Positions 26,585 to 34,098 of a DNA stretch of 64,000 bases are shown piece by piece. The notes beneath the pieces were generated by a model. The model saw only the letters and a list, made by a program, of their open reading frames with translations. It did not search any database and was not told the DNA's origin. The translations under genes and the position numbers were made by a program. Source of the stretch: Candidatus Kapaibacterium sp. (lineage in GTDB: Bacteria > Bacteroidota > Ignavibacteria > Kapaibacteriales > UBA2268); the NCBI GenBank assembly GCA_026418625.1, contig JAOABA010000001.1, forward strand, positions 1 to 64,000, given 5' to 3'. How positions within the stretch are numbered: position 1 is the first letter of the stretch; the number at the start of each line of letters is the position of its first letter.

Positions 26585-27649
26585 TTACTTTTCCTTTAAT
26601 TTTACTGGAATTCCATTTCTTAATTGAATAATAGCTGAACTAATTATTGTGTCACCTTTATTGATGCCCTCGATTACCTCAACTAATGAGTCTGTTTTAT
26701 TTCCTGTTTTGATAAGTGTTTGAACTGCTTTTCCATTTTTATATTTAAAAACTGTTTCACCTTCAACATCAGGGACAATGACATCAGAGGGTAGCAAGAA
26801 AGACTCTTTGTCTTTATTAATTTTATACTTCACTTTGACATAAGAACCGGGTATTAATTTAAAATTGCTATTATTGACTGTAGCTCTAACTAATAAGGTT
26901 CTTGTATTATTATTAATCCTTGTTTCAAAAGCATATATATTTGCCGGAATTTCTTGCTGGGATTCTGGAATTATTAAATTAACTTTGGTTTGATAACTAA
27001 GTGTTTTTGTATATTCCTGAGGTAAAGAAAATTCAACTTTCAAAGGATTATTTTTCTGAATTAAAGCTAATCTTGTAGATGGAGAAATATAAGCCCCTTC
27101 ACTTACCCAACGAAGCCCGACAATACCATCAAATGGTGCTTTTATAAGTGTTTTTTGAATTTTTGTTTCGAGTTCGAAGATGTCAGCCTTAATCAAATTT
27201 AATTCATTTAAGGTAATATCATATTCTTCTTGTGATATTCCCTGTTTCTCGAGTAAAGCTCTTTGCCTTTTCTCTTTTATTTCAGCAAGGTTCAACCTTG
27301 TTTTTAACTTGTTCATTTGAGCTTGGAATTCATCATCATTTATTTTGAAAAGAGTAGTTCCTTTTTTGACAAAAGACCCTTCTTTAAAATAAATTTTTTC
27401 TAATTTCCCCGAAATTTCACTTCTAAGATCAACTTCTTCGTCTGGTAAGATACTTCCATTAGAGAAAATAAAATCATCAAATTTCTCTTGATTTAAAACC
27501 AAGTAATCTACAGTGACTGATTTCTTCTGAGGGTTTGCCACTTTTTTTGATTCTGATTTTGTAGGAAAGATTTTTGGGATAAATATTATACCAATAATCA
27601 AGATTAAAATGATTATCCATATAGTCTTTTTAGGAAATTTACTGCTCAT
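26585..27649 (-). CDS. RND efflux periplasmic adaptor (HlyD/AcrA-like)
   Basis: A 354-residue membrane-fusion protein anchored by one N-terminal helix (TIWIIILILIIGIIFIP). It has the lipoyl/barrel-sandwich halves (SGKLEKIYFKEGSFVKKGTTLF, then KAPFDGIVGLRWVSEGAYIS), separated by a short coiled-coil hairpin of about 60 residues, then beta-barrel and membrane-proximal domains. Adaptors bridge an inner-membrane pump to an outer-membrane channel. No RND pump or TolC gene is adjacent, so either it serves a pump encoded elsewhere or it does another job. It lies three bases downstream of a response-regulator gene at the end of a long minus-strand run. Confidence 0.85.
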   Translation of the reverse strand: MSSKFPKKTIWIIILILIIGIIFIPKIFPTKSESKKVANPQKKSVTVDYLVLNQEKFDDFIFSNGSILPDEEVDLRSEISGKLEKIYFKEGSFVKKGTTLFKINDDEFQAQMNKLKTRLNLAEIKEKRQRALLEKQGISQEEYDITLNELNLIKADIFELETKIQKTLIKAPFDGIVGLRWVSEGAYISPSTRLALIQKNNPLKVEFSLPQEYTKTLSYQTKVNLIIPESQQEIPANIYAFETRINNNTRTLLVRATVNNSNFKLIPGSYVKVKYKINKDKESFLLPSDVIVPDVEGETVFKYKNGKAVQTLIKTGNKTDSLVEVIEGINKGDTIISSAIIQLRNGIPVKLKEK

Positions 27650-27652
27650 AAA

Positions 27653-28264
27653 TTAATTCACTTCTAATATTTTTTTAAGGGTTGCTTCAGTCGAATTGAT
27701 CAAGTTTAATAAATTTTTATAATCATTAGAAAGATTATCGTTTTTTTCAATTTCAGCTCTTATTTCATTTAAGTTAGCAATAACATCATTCTCAATAATA
27801 TCGAGAGTATTTTGGAAATTTTGCATAACATCTTTGAGCCGATTGTTAACAAGTAATAGCATATCTTTTGATTTTCTCAAAGAAATATGAGTTTTAACTC
27901 TGGCAAGTAGTTCGGCTTGATTAAAAGGTTTGGTTACATAATCGCTTCCACCGGCTTCGAAAGCTTCCAAAATATCCTTTGTTTCAGTTTTTGCTGTCAA
28001 AAAAATAATGGGTATTTCTTTTAAAACATCATTACTTTTAATTTTTTTACACACCTCAAAACCATTCATTTCAGGCATCATAACATCAAGTAGAATCAAA
28101 TCAGGAAAAATAGTTTCAAGCATTTCGAGGCACTGATGACCATTTGTTGCCATTGAAATCTCGTAACCAGCATCCATTAAAGCTGTTCCTATAACCTGAA
28201 GGTTTTGAAGGACATCGTCAACTATAAGTATTAATCTTTTCTCTTCGGTCTCAGAATTATGCAT
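27653..28264 (-). CDS. response regulator with C-terminal coiled coil
   Basis: A 203-residue protein. Residues about 10-130 are a receiver domain: LIVDD, phospho-acceptor Asp60 in LILLDVMMPEMNG, FLTAKT, and VTKPF with the conserved Lys. The remaining 70 residues are helical and heptad-like (KDMLLLVNNRLKDVMQ and beyond), with no DNA-binding or enzymatic domain. It therefore probably signals by protein contact or dimerisation. The neighbours are the FecR/TPR protein and CHASE2 genes upstream and the RND adaptor three bases downstream. No dedicated histidine kinase is adjacent. Confidence 0.88.
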   Translation of the reverse strand: MHNSETEEKRLILIVDDVLQNLQVIGTALMDAGYEISMATNGHQCLEMLETIFPDLILLDVMMPEMNGFEVCKKIKSNDVLKEIPIIFLTAKTETKDILEAFEAGGSDYVTKPFNQAELLARVKTHISLRKSKDMLLLVNNRLKDVMQNFQNTLDIIENDVIANLNEIRAEIEKNDNLSNDYKNLLNLINSTEATLKKILEVN

Positions 28265-28309
28265 TATATTTCTTCAATCAATATACTAATCTCATCATAA
28301 CTTATATTT

Positions 28310-29263
28310 CTACTGATTTTTATTAATTCTTTTCAAAAAAGCTGTATAAAGATTTTTATATTCTTCAACTTCTGGCTCAAGTTGGATAGCAGTCTTATAA
28401 TATTGTTCTGCTTGTTCAAACATATAATTTTGCTCAAAAAAGTTAGCATACATTAAGTTAGCAAATGCAGAGTTAACATCATCTAATTCTTGTTTTAAAG
28501 CTTCAAGAGAGTCATTAATTTCTCTAAATGTTACATCAGACATAAACATAAGGCAATAATCATCGGATTTTAAATTTGAATTTCCTTGAGCAGTAACTTT
28601 AACAAAATAGAATTCATCTTTGTTGAGTTTGAGCTTATCTACATCAAAAATAAATTCATTACCAGTAACTTTCTGTTTAAAGATTTCTTCATCATATCTG
28701 TCGGTTACAATAATTTGATAATCTTTTTGATTTGGTTGAGGTGTCCAAATAAAACGATAAGAGTTCGCTAAAATATTAATTCTGCGTGGCGAGGCTACAT
28801 TAATTTTAGAAGTAATTTGGGTAGTGGCAGTTGAACTTCCAGCAAAACCTCTTTCAACGGAGCCGGTTACACCCATATTTTCTCTGTAATCATCTTTTTC
28901 GAGAATACCCTTTTGTCCTTTTATTTGTTCTACAATATAACCAGAAAATCTGGATGTCATATTCTTTTTCTTGTTTTGCAAGAGTTTGTCAATATCTTCT
29001 TTAGAAAACTCACCAGCATTTTTTAATTCTACAGTCTTACCGTTTGAACCTGCAAGAACGATATAGTCTCCTTCGGATAATTTAATTCTATCGTTGTTTT
29101 GAAATAGCATACCGGTTTTTAACTTATCCCATTTACTTTGGTTACTTTTTTGAATCGAAGGATTGCCCTTAGAAGCCAAAATATCGTAATAAACATCTCT
29201 CTGTGTTAGAGAAATTTGAGTAACTAAAAGAAAAGTTATTAAAAGTAGAACTATTTTTTTCAT
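28310..29263 (-). CDS. exported FecR-like protein with C-terminal TPR
   Basis: A 317-residue protein with a signal peptide (about 1-20, KKIVLLLITFLLVTQISLT). Residues about 45-90 (GMLFQNNDRIKLSEGDYIVLAG, then GKTVELKNAGEF) match the FecR-like pattern. A fibronectin/Ig-like stretch follows (about 160-235, YRFIWTPQPNQKDYQIIVTD), then a short coiled coil and at least one TPR (FEQAEQYYKTAIQLEPE). FecR-like and CHASE2 modules are often found together in bacterial sensory systems. Here they are encoded in adjacent genes, so this protein probably works in the periplasm with the CHASE2 proteins (inference). Confidence 0.65.
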   Translation of the reverse strand: MKKIVLLLITFLLVTQISLTQRDVYYDILASKGNPSIQKSNQSKWDKLKTGMLFQNNDRIKLSEGDYIVLAGSNGKTVELKNAGEFSKEDIDKLLQNKKKNMTSRFSGYIVEQIKGQKGILEKDDYRENMGVTGSVERGFAGSSTATTQITSKINVASPRRINILANSYRFIWTPQPNQKDYQIIVTDRYDEEIFKQKVTGNEFIFDVDKLKLNKDEFYFVKVTAQGNSNLKSDDYCLMFMSDVTFREINDSLEALKQELDDVNSAFANLMYANFFEQNYMFEQAEQYYKTAIQLEPEVEEYKNLYTAFLKRINKNQ

Positions 29264-29331
29264 AAATCACCTACTATGATTAAAATCATATTTTTATATC
29301 CAATAAAGACTAAATTGTTTCAAAATTATTC

Positions 29332-30549
29332 TTAAAAAATTTTTTTTGCTTGGTTATAAATATAAAGGAAAAAAGGTTTGATGGAATCTACATAAGCTTC
29401 GAAAATAAAGACTGTAGCAGCAATGGCTATCAAAGATAAAGTTAATTTTAAATCGAAATTAAAGCTGAAATAAAAGTAATATGTCAATAAGATAATTAAA
29501 GTTGATTGAATCAAAAAAGCAAAAATACTAACCAGTTCATATAATTCCTTCTTGTATTCAGTTACTTTCAAAAATAATATAAAATTAAAATAGGTAATTA
29601 AAAAAGCAATCAATATAATAAACAGACCGGGCATAATGTTATAAAAAGAACCTTGATTGAACATATTGATAATATTAGCTATGATAATTACTTTAAACAT
29701 ATCTGGAAATGTTCTCCCTGCATAGTTTTTGTTCAAAGGGGTAAAATATAGATCATCAAGTTCTTTTTCACTGTCGAACACTGGGCAATTTCCAATCAAA
29801 ATAATTTTATTTGTAAATCTATTTACTGGCTCTTCATCATATAATAATTCTTTTCCTCTATAAAAAAAGAATTTATTAAAATTCCCTATGAAATTAATAA
29901 CTTCTTTATCAGTTTTATCTGTATATCTTTTGTCTAAGTGTTTTGAACCGAATAAAAAAGAAATTTTATAAGCTAATGAATGTATTATTCCGCTATCAGC
30001 TTTTATTATTGGAAAAAATTCCCTTTGTGTATAGAATCTTTTGTCTTTTTGAAAATCAAGGTCAATATAACCAAGAATATCTCGATGCCTATTATAAAAA
30101 TTATATCGAATTGAGTCATAAATATTCAAATAATCCTGCTTTTCCAAATCGAAAAGTCTATATCCAATCACAAATTTATTTTTTAATTCTGATATGAGAC
30201 TATCTAATTTGGTCATTGACTCAGGACTAATTTCATCGAAATGTAACTCTTCAAGTGCTATAACTTTAGGATTGAAAACATTGAGCTTAGCTATCAAATC
30301 TAAGGTTTCGTCAAATTCTAACTTACTATTATCAATTAAGATAATGTTAGTATCTGGTTTAATATTATCTTCATCTCGAAAATAAGTATTTACATCAGTA
30401 ATTGCAAAATCTTCGAAAACTCTCTTTAATGGTGTGAAAATATCTGCTGAGAAAATTAAAGAAAAAATAAAAATCGTTAAAAAAACAAAAATTGTCCCAA
30501 AAAAAGCATCAACATTAAATAATTTTTTATATTTATTTTTTCTTGCCAT
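29332..30549 (-). CDS. CHASE2-domain membrane protein without output domain (second copy)
   Basis: A 405-residue protein: an N-terminal membrane helix (FGTIFVFLTIFIFSLIFSA), an extracytoplasmic CHASE2 sensory domain (about 55-285, with PDTNIILIDNSKLEF and the later FTNKIILIGN), and three C-terminal helices (about 300-395). The usual cyclase, kinase or phosphatase output domain is missing; only a few residues follow the last helix. The start overlaps the preceding CHASE2 gene by 17 bases. The two are similar in layout (405 and 402 residues) and are probably paralogues. Signal output must rely on another protein; the response regulator and FecR protein encoded downstream are candidates. Confidence 0.8.
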   Translation of the reverse strand: MARKNKYKKLFNVDAFFGTIFVFLTIFIFSLIFSADIFTPLKRVFEDFAITDVNTYFRDEDNIKPDTNIILIDNSKLEFDETLDLIAKLNVFNPKVIALEELHFDEISPESMTKLDSLISELKNKFVIGYRLFDLEKQDYLNIYDSIRYNFYNRHRDILGYIDLDFQKDKRFYTQREFFPIIKADSGIIHSLAYKISFLFGSKHLDKRYTDKTDKEVINFIGNFNKFFFYRGKELLYDEEPVNRFTNKIILIGNCPVFDSEKELDDLYFTPLNKNYAGRTFPDMFKVIIIANIINMFNQGSFYNIMPGLFIILIAFLITYFNFILFLKVTEYKKELYELVSIFAFLIQSTLIILLTYYFYFSFNFDLKLTLSLIAIAATVFIFEAYVDSIKPFFLYIYNQAKKIF

Positions 30550-31741
30550 CTTTTTTTAATTTATTTATTAATCCCTCGAGTAATGGTTTAATAGAATCAA
30601 AATAGGCTTCATAGCAAGGAATAATTATCAAAAATACAAATACCGATATCATCAAGTTCAAATCAACTCTGAATAAATAAATTGAATTTAGATTTAGAAA
30701 AATAAAAAGAAAAATTGAAGCAAAAACAGTTAAAATGCTAATCGGCTCATAAAAACGACTTGTAAATTCTGACTTGGTTCTTAAATAAGTGAAAAAATTA
30801 AAAACTAAAAATACATAAACAAATATAATAATGGCAGCAATATATAAATCAAACTTGTAGTAAAAGCTTTCGTCAAGTATCATAGAAATCACATTAGCGT
30901 GAACAACTATACCATACATATCAGGCAAAGATTTGCCAATGTATTGTTCATTCATAGGAGTGAAGAAAATATCATCGGTAGTTAGTGTATGAAAATTTGG
31001 TCCCATATAACCCATTAAAACAATTTTATCCCTTATAAAACCGAGGCTATCCTGCCTTTGAAAAATTTCATCTGCATCTATATGATAATACTTATTGAAA
31101 TTTCGCCTGAAATTAATTATCTCAATTTCGTTATTTCTATCTAATAATTTTTTTGTCTTTTCTGGATTAAATACTGAGGCTATAACACAAGAAAAATTAA
31201 TTTCTGTTTTGTTTCCGACCTGTTGTTTGGGAGTGAAAGTTCTTGTTGTTCTTGAACTTGTATCTTTATCCATTATAAAATTAACAAAACCGGTTCGATG
31301 ATTTTGTTTAAATTCAGGGTGACAATATTCAATAGTGTCATACTGATCATTTTCAGAATTCCAAATTAATTTACTAACAAGAACTGCATTTTTAGTTTTT
31401 TGTAAAACTGCTTTCAAGGTGCTATCATTGAAGGGATTGTTTAGTTTTCTGAAAAACACATCAATACCAACAACTTTTGGTTCATACCTATTAATTATTT
31501 CTAATTGTTTAGCAATGCCATACCTTGTTAATCTACCAATGTTTACAAGAACAATGTTGGTATCAACTTGAATATCATCCTTTTTTATCATTTTCGAAAA
31601 CACAATGTCAGATAAATTCAAATCCTGTATTGTATTTTCAATTGGATCTAAAAAGTTTAGATTTAAAATTATTGGAAAGAAACGGATAATTATGAAAACA
31701 AATCCTGTAGCAATTAAGTTATGTAGGATTTTAAATTTCAT
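30533..31741 (-). CDS. CHASE2-domain membrane protein without output domain (first copy)
   Basis: A 402-residue protein with an N-terminal helix (LIATGFVFIIIRFFPIIL), a CHASE2 domain (about 40-275, with VDTNIVLVNIGRLTRYG, EPKVVGIDVFF and IRDKIVLMGYMGPN), and three membrane helices at the C-terminus, followed by a short Lys-rich end. There is no enzymatic output domain. It is paired with an overlapping paralogue directly downstream. The exonuclease III gene upstream ends 27 bases before this start. The ligand is unknown; CHASE2 is described only as an extracellular sensory domain. Confidence 0.8.
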   Translation of the reverse strand: MKFKILHNLIATGFVFIIIRFFPIILNLNFLDPIENTIQDLNLSDIVFSKMIKKDDIQVDTNIVLVNIGRLTRYGIAKQLEIINRYEPKVVGIDVFFRKLNNPFNDSTLKAVLQKTKNAVLVSKLIWNSENDQYDTIEYCHPEFKQNHRTGFVNFIMDKDTSSRTTRTFTPKQQVGNKTEINFSCVIASVFNPEKTKKLLDRNNEIEIINFRRNFNKYYHIDADEIFQRQDSLGFIRDKIVLMGYMGPNFHTLTTDDIFFTPMNEQYIGKSLPDMYGIVVHANVISMILDESFYYKFDLYIAAIIIFVYVFLVFNFFTYLRTKSEFTSRFYEPISILTVFASIFLFIFLNLNSIYLFRVDLNLMISVFVFLIIIPCYEAYFDSIKPLLEGLINKLKKDGKKK

Positions 31742-31768
31742 ATATTATTTTTTTGTGTGTCTTATTAT

Positions 31769-32575
31769 TTACAAATCAATATTAAGAACTATAGGACAAT
31801 GATCCGAACCAAATATTTCGGGCTGTATTATTGAATTTTGAACAAGCCTTGAAGTCTTCTTATCTGCGAAGAAATAATCAATTCTCCAGCCAACATTCTT
31901 TTCCCTTGCTCTTCCCCTCTGACTCCACCAAGTATAATTTCCACCGTCTTTGTTAAACATTCGAAAAGTATCGATATAGCCCATATCAATAATTTCATCT
32001 ATTTTTTTTCTTTCTTCGGGTAAAAATCCAGAATTGCCTTCATTTTCTTTAGGTCGAGCAAGATCAATTTCCTTATGAGCAGTATTATAATCTCCACAAA
32101 CGATATGTTTTTTCCCTTTGTCTCTATATTTTTTTAAATACAAAAATAAAGCATCGTAAAATTCAAGTTTATACTCAACACGATGATAACCAGAGGTTCC
32201 ATTTGGGAAATAAACATTTATTAAAACGAAATCATCGAAGTCTGTTTCGACAATTCTTCCCTCAATATCAAACTTATTTATACCAATATTGAAATTTATT
32301 TCCTTTGGTTTGTGTTTGGTAAATGTAACAACACCGCTATAACCTTTTTTAAAAGAGCAATGACTATAATAGTAATGATAACCCGAAGGAGCTTTTAACT
32401 CAACATTTATTTGATTTTCATCAACTTTGGTTTCTTGAAGACAAATAATATCAGGTTTTTCAGCCTCTATATACTTGAAAAGTTTATTATCATAGCTAAC
32501 ATTGTCATATCTTTTGCTTGGATTTTGTCCAGTGATTGATCTATAACCGTTTATATTCCAAGAAACTATTTTCAT
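31769..32575 (-). CDS. xth: exodeoxyribonuclease III / AP endonuclease
   Basis: A 268-residue member of the endonuclease/exonuclease/phosphatase family, which cleaves abasic sites and removes 3' blocking groups in base-excision repair. It has the family order: MKIVSWNINGYR at the start, CLQETKV with metal-binding Glu, VCGDYNTAHKEIDLARP, FRMFNKDGGNYTWWS, and SDHCPIVL at the end. Length matches ExoA/Xth. It lies in the middle of a minus-strand run, 22 bases downstream of the Rieske gene. Confidence 0.93.
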   Translation of the reverse strand: MKIVSWNINGYRSITGQNPSKRYDNVSYDNKLFKYIEAEKPDIICLQETKVDENQINVELKAPSGYHYYYSHCSFKKGYSGVVTFTKHKPKEINFNIGINKFDIEGRIVETDFDDFVLINVYFPNGTSGYHRVEYKLEFYDALFLYLKKYRDKGKKHIVCGDYNTAHKEIDLARPKENEGNSGFLPEERKKIDEIIDMGYIDTFRMFNKDGGNYTWWSQRGRAREKNVGWRIDYFFADKKTSRLVQNSIIQPEIFGSDHCPIVLNIDL

Positions 32576-32597
32576 TCAATCATCAAAAATAATTAAT

Positions 32598-33014
32598 TCA
32601 TAAATTTTCACTCATTGGAGAAATTTTCCATTTTGGTAATTCGAATTTAGGTTCTTCTATGTAAACTAATCCATTTTTTTCGAAGACCTCAAATTTTTTT
32701 AGCCCCTTTCTCCCCTGTTTTTGATATTTATTCTCGCCAGTTGATAATGAATAGGTCCAGCCGTGTTCGGGACAGATAACATAACCATCTTTGATAATTC
32801 CATCATAAATTTTGTCAATATGACGATGAGGGCAAATATTTTCAAGAGCAATTAGTTTGCCTTTGTATCTAAAAACAGCTATTTGCATTTCAAATTCATC
32901 ACCAAAATGGAATTTTTTACCTTTGCCTTCATAAATCTCAGAAGAGGGACAGATAATCAAATATTTCTTGCCATCAATATATTCAGATTTATATTTAAAA
33001 TTACTTACTGGCAT
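32598..33014 (-). CDS. Rieske [2Fe-2S] ferredoxin-like protein
   Basis: A 138-residue soluble protein with a complete Rieske cluster site: CPH (Cys61, His63) and CPEH (Cys81, His84), 17 residues apart, followed by GWTYSL. The surrounding ENICPHRH and YVICPEHGW fit the ferredoxin subunits of nitrite reductases or aromatic dioxygenases rather than the bc1 type. No signal peptide is present, so it is cytoplasmic. No oxygenase or reductase partner is adjacent; the MBL-fold hydrolase gene ends 26 bases upstream. Confidence 0.88.
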   Translation of the reverse strand: MPVSNFKYKSEYIDGKKYLIICPSSEIYEGKGKKFHFGDEFEMQIAVFRYKGKLIALENICPHRHIDKIYDGIIKDGYVICPEHGWTYSLSTGENKYQKQGRKGLKKFEVFEKNGLVYIEEPKFELPKWKISPMSENL

Positions 33015-33040
33015 TGGTAATAAGTGAAAAATCTTAATTT

Positions 33041-33892
33041 TTAATCAGAAATTTTTATTTTTTCGCCTGACATAAAGCCTTTTTCAGTCGCTTGAACTTT
33101 TGAACCTTCGAAAAAAGCATCGTGCTCGTAACATAAAATCCAACCTTCTTCATAAGCTTGTGGAATAATTTTCTTTTTCTCCTCTATAGCGGTCAGTGGA
33201 TAATTATCATAACCCATAACATAAGGAATTGGCACGTGAGCATTTGTAGGACATAAATCAGCACAATAGTAAAGCGTAACACCAGCATCAGAAATTTTAA
33301 CTGTTTGCATAGCTTTTGTATGACCATAAACTGGAATTACCGAAATACCGGGAAAAATTTCACCTTCACCATCAATTGTTTCAATTAAACCATTAGCAAG
33401 AAGGGGCATAAAATCATCTTTATAAAAAGAAGCTCTGTCTTTTTCAGTTGGGTTTTTTGCCCATTCCAAATGTTCTTTTTGAACATAATATTTGGCATTT
33501 GGAAGGGAAGGAATAATGTCATTACCAACAATTTTTGTAGCACCACCAGCATGATCAAAATGAAGATGTGTGAAGATTACAGCATCAATATCCTCAGGAT
33601 CTAAATTAATTTTTTTCAAAGCGATATCCAAAGAAGATTTTGTTTTATCAATGGAATAGATATTTGCTAATTTATCATTGAATTTATTGCCATTGCCTGT
33701 ATCAATCAAAATTTTTTTGTTATCCCATTGAACTAAAAGAGGTCTGGCAGAAAGAGGAATTCTATTTAATTCATCACCGGGGTGATACGCTTTTGCCCAT
33801 AAAGCTTTAGGAACAACGCCAAACATTGAGCCACCATCAAGTGCGAAAATCCCAGTATCCAATACATCTACAGTAAATTTCCCAATTTTCAT
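33041..33892 (-). CDS. MBL-fold metallo-hydrolase
   Basis: A 283-residue metallo-beta-lactamase-fold hydrolase. The metal motif THLHFDHAGG (His109, His111, Asp113, His114) is intact, with IDTGNGN before it and GHTKAMQ and later His residues after it. The overall pattern resembles the AHL-lactonase-like branch (LLVQWDNKKILIDTG). The substrate cannot be told; lactonase activity is only one option. It is the first gene of the eight-gene minus-strand run ending at 26585 and diverges from the parvulin gene across a 206-base AT-rich spacer. Confidence 0.82.
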   Translation of the reverse strand: MKIGKFTVDVLDTGIFALDGGSMFGVVPKALWAKAYHPGDELNRIPLSARPLLVQWDNKKILIDTGNGNKFNDKLANIYSIDKTKSSLDIALKKINLDPEDIDAVIFTHLHFDHAGGATKIVGNDIIPSLPNAKYYVQKEHLEWAKNPTEKDRASFYKDDFMPLLANGLIETIDGEGEIFPGISVIPVYGHTKAMQTVKISDAGVTLYYCADLCPTNAHVPIPYVMGYDNYPLTAIEEKKKIIPQAYEEGWILCYEHDAFFEGSKVQATEKGFMSGEKIKISD

Positions 33893-34018
33893 TATTTTAA
33901 ACTATAATAATTTGAACAAATAAACTTAATTAAAAAAAATTAATTCAAAAAATGAATTTAATTGCTGAATATGACTAATTAAATATTAATTCATTTTATT
34001 AAGTAAAATGTTTATACT

Positions 34019-34049
34019 TTGGAAAATTACTAATATATGGTTAATTTTG
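34019..34049 (+). promoter_or_regulatory. Bacteroidota-type promoter upstream of the parvulin gene
   Basis: TTG at 34019-34021 and TAATTTTG at 34042-34049 are separated by 20 bases, matching the TTG/TAnnTTTG pattern. The leader before the ATG at 34099 would be about 43 bases, including CTGGAG close to the start. Confidence 0.55.
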
Positions 34050-34098
34050 AAGTTTGCTAAAATTAAATTTATATAAAAGAATAACTGGAGCTTAAAAA

